IMG/VR virus record: IMGVR_UViG_3300050045_000036
Coordinates: 1 to 49,188 of that record
Strand: one strand, 5' to 3'
DNA: 49,188 nucleotides
Source of the DNA: a virus
Position 1 is the stretch's first letter. The number at the start of each line of letters is the position of its first letter. Position numbers and translations under genes: made by a program. The notes below the pieces were generated by a model, which did no database searches, was not told the origin of the DNA, and worked only from the letters and a program-made list of their open reading frames with translations. Below, piece by piece: positions 13,792-21,264 of the stretch.

Positions 13792-15222
13792 ATGTCCAAA
13801 AAGAATGAATTGCTCGAAAAGCGAGCGCGTATCCACACTGAAGCTGTGGCTGCGATGGCTGCGGAACAGACTGCGGAAACCCGCGCAAAAGTGAAGACGA
13901 TGTTCGCTGACATCGACTCGATCGGCGAGGACCTTGCCAACATCGAGCGTGCCGACAAAGTTGCGGCTGACCTCGCTCAGCGCAGCGGTGCGATTGCACC
14001 CGGCGCAGAGCAGCGCAGTGCGCAGACCGCCACAGAAGCCGCAGAGTATCGCGAAGCGTACTTTGAGTTTCTGATGAAGGCACACCCCGAATCCCGGTCC
14101 GCAGTTGCCGGTGGCGCTTCCAAAGAAGCCATCGCACTGTTGGAGAAGACGAAGCAGAGCGTCGAGAAGATGTCTGCCGAGCAGCGCCGCTCGGCAGTAC
14201 TGAACCAAGTCAAAGCTGAGAAGCGCGACCAGTCCGCTGGTTCGCAGTCGATTCTCTACACCGAAGGCAACCTGGGTGGATACTTCATCCCCGCTGGCTT
14301 CGTGTACGACGTCGATACTGCGACCAAGTACTTCGCGCCTCTGTTGGATGGTTCGACCATCCGCGTGATGGAGACTGCAACCGGAAACGTGTTGCCGTAC
14401 CCCACCAGCAACGACACCAACCAAGCGTGGACTCTGTTGTCTGAAAACACGCAGGTCGTCGACAACGGAACGACTCCCAACTATCCGAACCAGGGCACCT
14501 CGGCTCCCACAGCGAACCCCGGCAACGTGCTGGTTGGCAGCGTCTCCTTCAGCGCATACAAGGGCACCACTGGACTTGTGCGCGTGTCGCTCGAACTGAT
14601 GCAAGACAGCGCATTCTCGCTCGAAGCATTCCTGAAAGAAGCATTCGCCAACCGTCTCGGACGTGGGTATGAGTACTACCTCACGCAGGGTTCGGGCAGC
14701 AATGCTCCTCTCGGCTTCATTCCGGCTATCGCCGCTTCTGGCGCGCCACCGGTGGTTGCTCAGGGCTCCTTCAACGAAGATGGCATCTCCGGTAACACCG
14801 GCGTCAACTCCATCGGCTGGCAGGATCTTGTCAACCTGGAGCACTCCGTCGACCCGACCTACCGTCGGGGCGCGAAGTGGCAGATGAGCGATTTGACTCT
14901 TGCCAGCCTGAAGACTCGGTTGGACAAGTTCGGTCGCCCCTTCTGGGTACCGGCTGTGAAAGAGGGAATGGTCGATACGATTCTCGGCTACCCCTATGTC
15001 ACCAACCAGAGCATGGCTCAGATCGGCGCTTCGGCGACCACTGTTGCCTTCGGACAATGGAGCAAATTCATCGCCCGCAAGGTGCGTGACCTGTCCATCT
15101 CCCGTCTGGATGAGCGCTTCGCTGACTACGGTCAGGTTGCTTATGTGGGATTCAGCCGTATTGACTCCCGCCTGATCGACGCCGGCACTCACCCCCTCAA
15201 TGTGCTGATTCAGCACTCCTAA
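13792..15222 (+). CDS. Major capsid protein, HK97 fold (second copy)
   Basis: 476 aa from the ATG at 13792, which has an AAGGAAAAGGAAGG ribosome binding region. Residues 1-150 form a long charged helical N-terminus, typical of the scaffolding delta domain removed by the prohead protease. The core starts at Glu-Gly-Asn-Leu-Gly-Gly-Tyr-Phe-Ile-Pro (about 157-166), and Gly-Ser-Gly-Ser-Asn-Ala-Pro-Leu-Gly-Phe lies near residues 300-309. It has its own GTCACA-type promoter with a structured leader and its own strong terminator, suggesting very high expression; this may be the principal coat protein. It is not a recent duplicate of the 11656 gene, since only short signatures are shared. Confidence 0.9.
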   Translation: MSKKNELLEKRARIHTEAVAAMAAEQTAETRAKVKTMFADIDSIGEDLANIERADKVAADLAQRSGAIAPGAEQRSAQTATEAAEYREAYFEFLMKAHPESRSAVAGGASKEAIALLEKTKQSVEKMSAEQRRSAVLNQVKAEKRDQSAGSQSILYTEGNLGGYFIPAGFVYDVDTATKYFAPLLDGSTIRVMETATGNVLPYPTSNDTNQAWTLLSENTQVVDNGTTPNYPNQGTSAPTANPGNVLVGSVSFSAYKGTTGLVRVSLELMQDSAFSLEAFLKEAFANRLGRGYEYYLTQGSGSNAPLGFIPAIAASGAPPVVAQGSFNEDGISGNTGVNSIGWQDLVNLEHSVDPTYRRGAKWQMSDLTLASLKTRLDKFGRPFWVPAVKEGMVDTILGYPYVTNQSMAQIGASATTVAFGQWSKFIARKVRDLSISRLDERFADYGQVAYVGFSRIDSRLIDAGTHPLNVLIQHS

Positions 15223-15246
15223 TCGAGTGCTGTTTCGAACGGAATC

Positions 15247-15284
15247 GCGGCAGAGAGAAAACAAGCTCTCTGCCGCTTTACTTT
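15247..15284 (+). terminator. Rho-independent terminator after the second capsid gene
   Basis: Perfect 11-bp stem GCGGCAGAGAG / CTCTCTGCCGC (15247-15257, 15266-15276), 8-base loop, followed by TTTACTTT. Confidence 0.9.
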
Positions 15285-15299
15285 GCCCGCAGGATCCCT

Positions 15300-15324
15300 G
15301 TCACAGCCCTAGGACATTATGGGG
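15300..15324 (+). promoter_or_regulatory. GTCACA late-type promoter
   Basis: GTCACA (15300-15305), 9 bp, CATTAT (15315-15320), GGGGTG, which serves as ribosome binding site for the ATG at 15331. It follows the capsid terminator directly. Confidence 0.6.
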
Positions 15325-15330
15325 TGATCT

Positions 15331-15549
15331 ATGCTGGTACGTGTACGGATGAAGAAAGACGGCGCGGTCGAAGACATGCACCCAACCAGAGCCAAGCTGA
15401 TGCTGAAGCTCGGACACGCAGAGGCTGTTCTCCATGCTGAGAATCAGGGCGGACCAGCAGCATGCGCGGGTGTAGAGCTGGCGCTCCGAGAACCGAAATC
15501 GCAGAAGGCAGTCTTGGGCTATGCCCGCACTGCCGGTCGGAGCAGATAG
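15331..15549 (+). CDS. Small phage protein, possibly disrupted, 72 aa
   Basis: The first 35 residues (Met-Leu-Val-Arg-Val-Arg-Met-Lys-Lys-Asp-Gly, then Met-His-Pro-Thr-Arg-Ala-Lys-Leu-Met-Leu-Lys-Leu-Gly) look like the start of a short head-module protein. The last 30 residues run in a frame that overlaps the HNH gene at 15462 and look unlike a natural ending. The HNH gene may have inserted and replaced the original 3' end. It has a good ribosome binding site and its own promoter. Confidence 0.5.
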   Translation: MLVRVRMKKDGAVEDMHPTRAKLMLKLGHAEAVLHAENQGGPAACAGVELALREPKSQKAVLGYARTAGRSR

Positions 15550-15917
15550 TGGAAACAGAAGCGTACCGCAAACGGCGTTGCGAAGCTGTAGCCCGCTGGA
15601 AAAAGAAACATCCAGAGCGCTGGTTACTTCAGCACACAAAGACGCGTGCAAAAGCTGCTGGAATTCCATTCAACTTGACTGAAGAAGACATCGTGATTCC
15701 TTCTTTCTGTCCGCTCTTGGGAATTGAGTTGCACACAGGCACGGGAAAGAACGGCGGACCTCTTCCGAATAGTCCGTCGGTTGACAAGATAAGACCTGAG
15801 CTTGGCTACGTTAAAGGAAACGTGTGGATCATTAGCCACAGAGCGAATCAGATCAAGTCAGACGCTACAGTAGAGGAGCTGGAGCGGATTGCTCTCTTTC
15901 TCCGCAAGATGCAGTAG
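15462..15917 (+). CDS. HNH homing endonuclease, 151 aa
   Basis: The core is easily recognised: Trp-Lys-Lys-Lys-His-Pro-Glu-Arg, Ile-Pro-Phe-Asn-Leu-Thr-Glu-Glu-Asp-Ile, a Cys-Pro-Leu-Leu-Gly-Ile segment, Ser-Val-Asp-Lys-Ile-Arg-Pro, Gly-Tyr-Val-Lys-Gly-Asn-Val-Trp-Ile-Ile-Ser, and Ala-Asn-Gln-Ile-Lys-Ser-Asp-Ala. This HNH class is common as intron-less homing genes in phages. The start is uncertain: ATG 15462 keeps a Cys-Pro-His-Cys pair, while GTG 15549 overlaps the stop of the upstream gene. The first residues from 15462 overlap that gene in another frame, so the true N-terminus was probably lost on insertion. Confidence 0.8.
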   Translation: MRGCRAGAPRTEIAEGSLGLCPHCRSEQIVETEAYRKRRCEAVARWKKKHPERWLLQHTKTRAKAAGIPFNLTEEDIVIPSFCPLLGIELHTGTGKNGGPLPNSPSVDKIRPELGYVKGNVWIISHRANQIKSDATVEELERIALFLRKMQ

Positions 15918-15971
15918 GGCTTAAAGCAAAACACGGAGCGCTTTGGCGCCAATAATGTCCCCTCGAAGGCT

Positions 15972-15996
15972 GTCACAGAGGCAGGAGATTATGGGC
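15972..15996 (+). promoter_or_regulatory. GTCACA late-type promoter
   Basis: GTCACA (15972-15977), 9 bp, GATTAT (15987-15992), GGGC. It stands about 35 bp before the connector gene and would restore transcription behind the inserted HNH gene. Confidence 0.55.
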
Positions 15997-16030
15997 GCCT
16001 GCTTGTCGTTACGGCGCTTCCGAGGTCACT

Positions 16031-16774
16031 ATGGCAGGACTAATCATTCAAGGTGGCGCTACACCAGGCGCACCGATTACGGAACTGATTTCGCTGACTC
16101 TGGCAAAGAACTTTTGCCGCGTCTTCAACACGGACGACGATGCGCTGTTCTCTGTGCTCATCACGGCTGCGCGTGAAGCTGCGGAAGAATTCTGCAACCG
16201 GAAGTTCGCCATCCAAAGTCTGCTGATGTCTCTCGACTCTTTCCCGTACTACACCGATACGGTCATGAGTCAGGCAGCCTATCCGCCTTCTTACTACTCT
16301 CTGCCGATGTACTCCACGACGCTGTGGAACTACTCGCAGATGATTAAACTTTTCTACGCACCCTGCATCGAGGTTCAAGGCATTGACTACACAGACGCCA
16401 ACGGCAATAACCAGACGCTCATGCAAGATACTGACTTCTTGCTCGACAACATTTGGGAACCTGCGCGCATTTTTCCAATGCCGGGCGGTATGTGGCCGGC
16501 TTGCCTTTACGTGCCAAATGCTGTGCGAATTCGGTATACTGCCGGCTACGGTTCTACTGCTGTGGATCCTGCTCCAGTGGACGGCGAGATTCCTCAGGGC
16601 GCTGGCAGTCAGCCTGTGCCGCAACGTGCAATCATGGCGATGTTGCAGTTGATTGCCAGCTGGTATGAGAACCGAGAGGCGATCAGCGAAGTGACGATGA
16701 AAGAGATGCCGCAGCATGTCAAGATGCTGCTCTGGTCTCTACGCATCGTAGACTTCCAGCCGACGAGAGGATGA
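16031..16774 (+). CDS. Head-tail connector (gp6-like adaptor), 247 aa
   Basis: Adaptor ring that binds under the portal. The N-terminal helices (Leu-Ala-Lys-Asn-Phe-Cys-Arg-Val, Asp-Asp-Asp-Ala-Leu-Phe-x-x-Leu-Ile-x-x-Ala-Arg-Glu-Ala-Ala-Glu-Glu-Phe-Cys-Asn-Arg) and the later Val-Arg-Ile-Arg-Tyr-Thr-Ala-Gly-Tyr-Gly and Pro-Gln-Arg-Ala-Ile-Met-Ala-Met-Leu-Gln-Leu-Ile-Ala-Ser-Trp-Tyr-Glu-Asn-Arg-Glu motifs are characteristic of phage connector proteins. Length is a little above the usual 180-220 aa. The position after the capsid genes and before the stopper gene is as expected. Confidence 0.88.
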   Translation: MAGLIIQGGATPGAPITELISLTLAKNFCRVFNTDDDALFSVLITAAREAAEEFCNRKFAIQSLLMSLDSFPYYTDTVMSQAAYPPSYYSLPMYSTTLWNYSQMIKLFYAPCIEVQGIDYTDANGNNQTLMQDTDFLLDNIWEPARIFPMPGGMWPACLYVPNAVRIRYTAGYGSTAVDPAPVDGEIPQGAGSQPVPQRAIMAMLQLIASWYENREAISEVTMKEMPQHVKMLLWSLRIVDFQPTRG

Positions 16775-16852
16775 TAAGTCTTTTGCCTTGTTATACTTTG
16801 GGGTGCTTAGCGTTCAGAGTTATGAACACTATACGAGTTAAGGAACATTATT

Positions 16853-17449
16853 ATGGCAAGAAACTGGCGTACCGGAAGACTGCAAGCAGGCAAGTTGCGA
16901 CACCGCATTGACATCGTCATGCCAAGCCCGATACAAGACTCGACAGGCGGCTTCAATCTGTCAGCCGATGTCGTCTATGCTAACGTGTGGGCATCCATTG
17001 AAGCGCTGAGCGGGCGTGAGACTCTCGTGCTGGAGTCGCAGACTTCGATGGTGTCTCATCAAGTCATCATCCGATACATTGGAGCAGCGCCTGACTGGCA
17101 AGCCGATACCGACTATCTTGCCGGCGCAGTCTGCTTGGATGCGAACGGAAATCTTCAGCTGGCGCTCAGCGCTGGACTGTCCGGAGACACAGCGCCGACA
17201 TGGGGCACCACAAAGGGTGTCACGACACCTGACGGTGATCCGAGCACGGGCTTGAACTGGAAGAACCTGGGCGTGGCGCCTCCGTACACAGGTGTTACAG
17301 CAGCAATGCAGGTGTGGTTCCAATCGAGACAATTCCAGATTACGAGTGTGATGAATCCAGACGAGCGGAATAAAATGCTCGTTCTGTCTTGCATGGAAAT
17401 CAACGACAGCCGCCAACAGATCACTGTACAGCCGAACAACTTGGGGTAA
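16853..17449 (+). CDS. Head closure / head-tail joining protein with an inserted module, 198 aa
   Basis: Stopper protein that closes the connector and prepares tail attachment. The two ends fit the head-tail joining family: Ala-Gly-Lys-Leu-Arg-His-Arg-Ile-Asp-Ile near the start, Val-Trp-Ala-Ser-Ile-Glu-Ala-Leu-Ser-Gly-Arg-Glu, and Phe-Gln-Ile-Thr-Ser-Val-Met-Asn-Pro-Asp-Glu-Arg near the end. Residues about 80-145 are an insertion (Ala-Gly-Leu-Ser-Gly-Asp-Thr-Ala-Pro-Thr-Trp and Gly-Leu-Asn-Trp-Lys-Asn-Leu-Gly), a beta-rich module seen in various phage surface proteins. The normal family length is about 110 aa, so the insertion explains the excess. Confidence 0.8.
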   Translation: MARNWRTGRLQAGKLRHRIDIVMPSPIQDSTGGFNLSADVVYANVWASIEALSGRETLVLESQTSMVSHQVIIRYIGAAPDWQADTDYLAGAVCLDANGNLQLALSAGLSGDTAPTWGTTKGVTTPDGDPSTGLNWKNLGVAPPYTGVTAAMQVWFQSRQFQITSVMNPDERNKMLVLSCMEINDSRQQITVQPNNLG

Positions 17450-17452
17450 TGA

Positions 17453-18475
17453 ATGGGAGCAATCACCCAGAATAAGTTCACGGTCAACGCGCGATTGCTT
17501 GCGCTGGAACAAGAGATGGTGGAACTGCGCAAGCAGTACGGACTCGTTCAGTTGCAGGCAGGTCCGCAAGGCGCAGCAGGACAAGCAGGACAGAAAGGCG
17601 ACAAGGGAGACCCCGGAGTTGGACTGTCAGGACGTGACGGTCTCAACGGAGCAGATGGACGGCAAGGTCCGAAAGGGGACCGCGGAGACAAAGGTGATCG
17701 TGGAGAAAAGGGCGGTCAGGGAGAGCGCGGCGCTGCTGGTCACAATGGCATCAAAGGGGACAAAGGGGATAACGGAGAGCGCGGCGCAAAAGGCGATGAC
17801 GGTCTGAGCATCAAAGGAGATGCTGGACAGCGCGGAGAAAAAGGTGATCGTGGTGATGTCGGTCCTCAGGGAATGAGCATTATAGGACCACGCGGTGAGA
17901 AGGGTGATAAGGGTGATGTAGGAGCACCAGGACGCGATGGGGTCGATGGAAAGAACGGTGCTGATGGGAAAGATGGACGGCATGGGAAAGACTCTACCGT
18001 GCCAGGACCGAAGGGAGAGAACGGCTGGCACGGGAAAGACGGTGCAAAAGGAGAGCAAGGAGAGCAAGGAGAGCGCGGGTTACAAGGAAAGAACGGTGCT
18101 GATGGGAAAGATGGACGGCATGGGAAAGACTCTACCGTGCCAGGACCGAAGGGAGAGAACGGCTGGCACGGGAAAGACGGTGCAAAAGGAGAGCAAGGAG
18201 AGCGAGGAGAGCGCGGGTTACAAGGAGAGAAAGGTGATAAGGGCGAGCGCGGCGATGTCGGTCCTCAAGGTGCTAAGGGAGAGAAGGGCGACATTGCTGC
18301 TGTCACAGAGTCCGAGTTATTAGAGGCGGTGCAGAAGTTGCGCAGACGCCATGCAGCAATTCTTGCGAAGCTGGTGCATGAGCGAGAGTTGAATGATTCA
18401 GTTCCGAATAGTGCACTGAAAGCGGCGCTAAATGCTGTTTTGAACAGGATAGAAAGAGCAGCCAATGTCAACTAA
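17453..18475 (+). CDS. Collagen-like fibre protein, 340 aa
   Basis: Residues 1-38 form a short coiled coil (Leu-Ala-Leu-Glu-Gln-Glu-Met-Val-Glu-Leu-Arg-Lys). Residues about 39-280 are almost uninterrupted Gly-X-Y triplets with many Lys-Gly-Asp and Arg-Gly-Glu units, which fold as a trimeric collagen-type helix. The C-terminal 60 residues are helical and charged, probably a trimerisation cap. A 46-residue unit is repeated in tandem. The gene follows the stopper by 3 bp and overlaps the tailspike start by 11 bp, so the two are co-translated; it probably forms a rod, perhaps as stalk for the tailspike. There is no signal or membrane segment. Confidence 0.9.
   Translation: MGAITQNKFTVNARLLALEQEMVELRKQYGLVQLQAGPQGAAGQAGQKGDKGDPGVGLSGRDGLNGADGRQGPKGDRGDKGDRGEKGGQGERGAAGHNGIKGDKGDNGERGAKGDDGLSIKGDAGQRGEKGDRGDVGPQGMSIIGPRGEKGDKGDVGAPGRDGVDGKNGADGKDGRHGKDSTVPGPKGENGWHGKDGAKGEQGEQGERGLQGKNGADGKDGRHGKDSTVPGPKGENGWHGKDGAKGEQGERGERGLQGEKGDKGERGDVGPQGAKGEKGDIAAVTESELLEAVQKLRRRHAAILAKLVHERELNDSVPNSALKAALNAVLNRIERAANVN
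17948..18223 (+). repeat. Tandem 138-bp duplication inside the collagen gene
   Basis: Two nearly identical 138-bp units (17948-18085 and 18086-18223), exactly 46 codons each, so the frame is kept. I saw one base difference near the end (caagga versus cgagga). The low divergence points to a recent duplication or active length variation. Confidence 0.85.
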
Positions 18476-20573
18476 AACGACAAAGTATTATAACTTGAAT
18501 GTGAATAGTCCGCACGCGACACAGAGCGCTGCTCTGTCGCAGCCGGCTGATGCATGGGAGACCGACCAAAACTTCTACTCTCTTGACGACATCCTTCATG
18601 ACATCGCTGAGTCTGCCGGCTCTTCTATTTCTGTCAACGGAACGCCTGTTGCTTCCGCTAACCTTAATAGTACATCTCCTGAACCTCCAGCTGGTTATGT
18701 CAACGTCGTTTGGGCATACGAGGGCAGCGCGGTGTCTGCTTATGCGCCTGCCGGCTTCTTAAATCCAATGCTGGATGCCGGTGACTTGATTTATGAAGAT
18801 CCGTCTCTGGGAGCAGCACGGTTGCAGATTGGAACATCAGGCGAGGTGCTCACCGTCGTCAATGGCTTGCCAGTATGGGCAGCCACAGCGCAGAGCAAAG
18901 CTGGAATTTATGCGGCGGACTATGGGGTCAAGGGCAACGGATATGTGGCCTTTGGTTGCTCAGTATCATCGGGATTAAGTGTAGTAACGAATCCGGCGGG
19001 CGGATTCGTAGCGAATGCGGTATTGGGTCAAATTGTCTTTGGCACTAACTTAAGTCCGGATGGGTTCAGCACGGACACCCTTGTGGTTTTACCTCAAGGC
19101 ACCATCACACAGATAAACAGCGATACCGAGATAACGGTATCCACTACGGCCACAACCACAGAAAGCACAACGCTTTGCTTAGTGTGGGGCGACGATGAAA
19201 CAACCCCGCTAGCGAATGCATGGGCGGCAGCTAAAGCGGCCAACACTATGCTTGTGTTACCGGGCATCAATTGTAACGGCAATGGTCCCGCCGTTATCTT
19301 AGTTCAAGCGGCTTCCCTGTGTGACTCTGGAGCTATAACCGGCACAGGCGCAATGCGAACAGGCGTAGGCGCTTGCGGCGGCGGGGTTAATGCTACGTAC
19401 CTTGTGCCTACACCGAATTTTAATCCAGCAACGGCGGTCCAATCCGCGTGTTTCTGTGCCACTCCTGACGGCGGTAATTGGCACGATTTTTCAATCTGGG
19501 GCGCGGGTAACTCGGAAGTGGGTTCAGGCTTCGCCAACTTAGCGGGCGTGCTTTTTTTCTGTAATAACAACGCGGTTGTTCATGATATTGACTTGCTCGC
19601 ATGGGGCGCAGCAGCGGCTAATGGTCTAGGCGTAGGCTACAAGGTTGAAGGACAGATAGTAATCCGCAACGTTGACTGTGACATGTTCGGGCAAACCGGG
19701 TGCCAGGTTATAAGCGGAGAGAGCTTAGGTTCCACAACGTTCGTCCAATGTGCATTTTGGGATAACTGTCTGCAAAATTTCTATGTATCAGGCACAAGTA
19801 CAAATCCTGTGTACACGTTTGAGTGTAATTTTGGCGGGGACGGAACATGTAACGTCTCCGTGAGCGGCGGCGGTGTATGGAGGGACTTCGGAAGTCAAAT
19901 CGGTATTCCACAAACAGGTTCGGGATACGGCGCGGTTTTTATTGGCTGGACAAAAACTGTATCTGGTAACACTACGGGCGCGGGTCAAGCCTTTCTTACC
20001 GGCACTGTGCTACAAGGTCCACTCATTAGCAATACGGGCTTGATGCTGTATTTGAATAACAGTTCATGCTCAGCGAGTCTAGTTGGCTGCACGCTTCAAT
20101 CGGAGAATGCATCCACAGCCGTGGCTTACCTGATTGAAAACAATGGCGTGCTCTACGATGGAGGCGGCAATCAGTTTATACCCACGAACATATCCGGAAC
20201 GTATTATTCCGGTAGCACGGGCCAGGTATACGGGGATGCGTCTATCACAGGCACGGCTCAAGTATCCGGCAATGTAGCTCTTACCAATTTTGGCGGGTCA
20301 CCGTCTGTTGGATCTGTGAGCGGCAGCACGCAAGTGCAACAGTTTACGGTAACCGTGGGTACATCGCCAAGCGGCACGCCCCAGATAGTGATTACTTTCC
20401 CCACGCCCTTTCTACTTGCACCGATATGCTACGCAATCCAGGTAGGCGGGACTAACGCTGTGAGCACATTTAATACCGGCACAGTGACCACCACAAGCGC
20501 CACGTTTACATATAACGGCACGCTAGTGGCTGGAGACACGCTGGTTATCCAGGTCTACGCGGAGCTGCCCTAA
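18465..20573 (+). CDS. Tailspike / beta-helix fibre protein, 702 aa
   Basis: N-terminal attachment part, then a fibre-stem motif of the type Ala-Gly-Asp-Leu-Ile-Tyr-Glu-Asp and Gly-Glu-Val-Leu-Thr-Val-Val-Asn-Gly-Leu-Pro-Val-Trp (about residues 105-143). Tyr-Gly-Val-Lys-Gly-Asn-Gly near residue 155 marks the start of a pectate-lyase-like beta-helix, rich in Gly, Ser, Thr and Asn to the end. It probably binds or cuts host surface polysaccharide; catalytic residues are not identifiable. From about 18900 codon use becomes visibly different (more TTA, CTA, GTA and AT-ending codons) from the neighbours, a sign of transfer. Its place inside the connector-tail block is unusual. Confidence 0.8.
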   Translation: MSTKTTKYYNLNVNSPHATQSAALSQPADAWETDQNFYSLDDILHDIAESAGSSISVNGTPVASANLNSTSPEPPAGYVNVVWAYEGSAVSAYAPAGFLNPMLDAGDLIYEDPSLGAARLQIGTSGEVLTVVNGLPVWAATAQSKAGIYAADYGVKGNGYVAFGCSVSSGLSVVTNPAGGFVANAVLGQIVFGTNLSPDGFSTDTLVVLPQGTITQINSDTEITVSTTATTTESTTLCLVWGDDETTPLANAWAAAKAANTMLVLPGINCNGNGPAVILVQAASLCDSGAITGTGAMRTGVGACGGGVNATYLVPTPNFNPATAVQSACFCATPDGGNWHDFSIWGAGNSEVGSGFANLAGVLFFCNNNAVVHDIDLLAWGAAAANGLGVGYKVEGQIVIRNVDCDMFGQTGCQVISGESLGSTTFVQCAFWDNCLQNFYVSGTSTNPVYTFECNFGGDGTCNVSVSGGGVWRDFGSQIGIPQTGSGYGAVFIGWTKTVSGNTTGAGQAFLTGTVLQGPLISNTGLMLYLNNSSCSASLVGCTLQSENASTAVAYLIENNGVLYDGGGNQFIPTNISGTYYSGSTGQVYGDASITGTAQVSGNVALTNFGGSPSVGSVSGSTQVQQFTVTVGTSPSGTPQIVITFPTPFLLAPICYAIQVGGTNAVSTFNTGTVTTTSATFTYNGTLVAGDTLVIQVYAELP

Positions 20574-20657
20574 ATGTTATTAGACGGCATAATCTCGCTT
20601 CTCTCGAACACGTCAGGCGTGAGCACGCTCCAACCTCCGCTGGTACAGCAGGAATAA
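20574..20657 (+). pseudogene. Truncated duplicate of the tail terminator start
   Basis: 27 codons beginning Met-Leu-Leu-Asp-Gly-Ile-Ile-Ser-Leu-Leu then a stop. The pattern matches the start of the gene at 20815 (Met-Leu-Ile-Glu-Ala-Leu-Gln-Ala-Leu-Leu). The ATG follows the tailspike stop directly. It looks like the remaining 5' end of a tail terminator gene cut by the next fragment. Confidence 0.4.
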
Positions 20658-20758
20658 CAGGGCAGATCGCTTGGGACTCTGGAAAGATTTACATCTGCAC
20701 GGCTGGTGGCGCAGCGGGTTCCGCAACATGGAAGGCAGCAACACTAACAGCGGCGTAA
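20630..20758 (+). pseudogene. C-terminal remnant of a tail fibre gene
   Basis: In this frame the sequence reads Gly-Thr-Ala-Gly-Ile-Thr-Gly-Gln-Ile-Ala-Trp-Asp-Ser-Gly, then Ile-Tyr-Ile-Cys-Thr-Ala and Ala-Thr-Trp-Lys-Ala-Ala, the standard ending of many phage fibre proteins, and stops at 20756-20758. There is no start codon or upstream body, so it is a leftover of an earlier fibre gene displaced by the present tailspike. Confidence 0.6.
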
Positions 20759-20781
20759 GAGGACATGCAGCGCCAGCACCC

Positions 20782-20807
20782 GTCACAGTTCCTGCGAAAT
20801 AGTGAGG
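20782..20807 (+). promoter_or_regulatory. GTCACA late-type promoter
   Basis: GTCACA (20782-20787), 10 bp, AATAGT (20798-20803), GAGGGTG, which is also the ribosome binding site of the ATG at 20815. Confidence 0.6.
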
Positions 20808-20814
20808 GTGATCC

Positions 20815-21264
20815 ATGCTTATCGAGGCGCTTCAAGCGCTGCTCGCTGCTGACAGCGGCATGCAGGGCTATCTTGGAACAGTCACTTCGCGCACAGACGG
20901 GACCACAGGTATTTTCCCCTCCCAAGCACCGGATCAGGTGCCTATGCCGTACCTCGTCTTGCGTCAAGTCGGAGGACAACCACTTCAGGAGTCACTTCAG
21001 GGGACGGGGTGTTTAACAGAAGAACGGTGGCGCTTTACATGCGCGGGGACGACGTACAAGAACGCAAAAAAGTTTGCAAAATATGTGCGCGGATTCGTGT
21101 TAAGTGCCGTGTACGGAAATCAGGAAGTCGGTTCGTGCTTTATTCAGGGGTGCTGGTGTCGCATGGAAGTTGACGACAGAGAAGCGTTGGGGAAAGGGAC
21201 TATGTTTTGTACGCACTTGGATTTCGAAATTCTGTATCAAGATTTTGACACAGGGAACAATTAG
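20815..21264 (+). CDS. Tail terminator / completion protein (DUF3168-like), 149 aa
   Basis: Protein that caps the tail tube and joins it to the head. The start Met-Leu-Ile-Glu-Ala-Leu-Gln-Ala-Leu-Leu-Ala-Ala-Asp and the strand Met-Pro-Tyr-Leu-Val-Leu-Arg-Gln-Val-Gly-Gly followed by a Glu-rich and then aromatic region agree with the DUF3168 family; length is typical. The last 65 bp overlap the 3' end of an opposing HNH gene. Position just before the major tail protein supports the call. Confidence 0.75.
   Translation: MLIEALQALLAADSGMQGYLGTVTSRTDGTTGIFPSQAPDQVPMPYLVLRQVGGQPLQESLQGTGCLTEERWRFTCAGTTYKNAKKFAKYVRGFVLSAVYGNQEVGSCFIQGCWCRMEVDDREALGKGTMFCTHLDFEILYQDFDTGNN

Noticed and set aside
13762-15264. 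A 500-codon open frame on the minus strand opposite the second capsid gene
   Set aside because: It mirrors the capsid codon bias exactly, has low-complexity content, no ribosome binding site, and would cross the capsid terminator. The plus-strand capsid protein is unambiguous.
17600-18300. Possible CRISPR or satellite array because of regular short repeats
   Set aside because: The regularity is the Gly-X-Y codon pattern of a collagen-like protein plus one tandem duplication; there are no spacers.
18302-18326. GTCACA, 9 bp, TTATTA, GAGG inside the collagen-like gene
   Set aside because: The second box is poor and the site is inside a gene about 140 bp from its end; possible but not counted.
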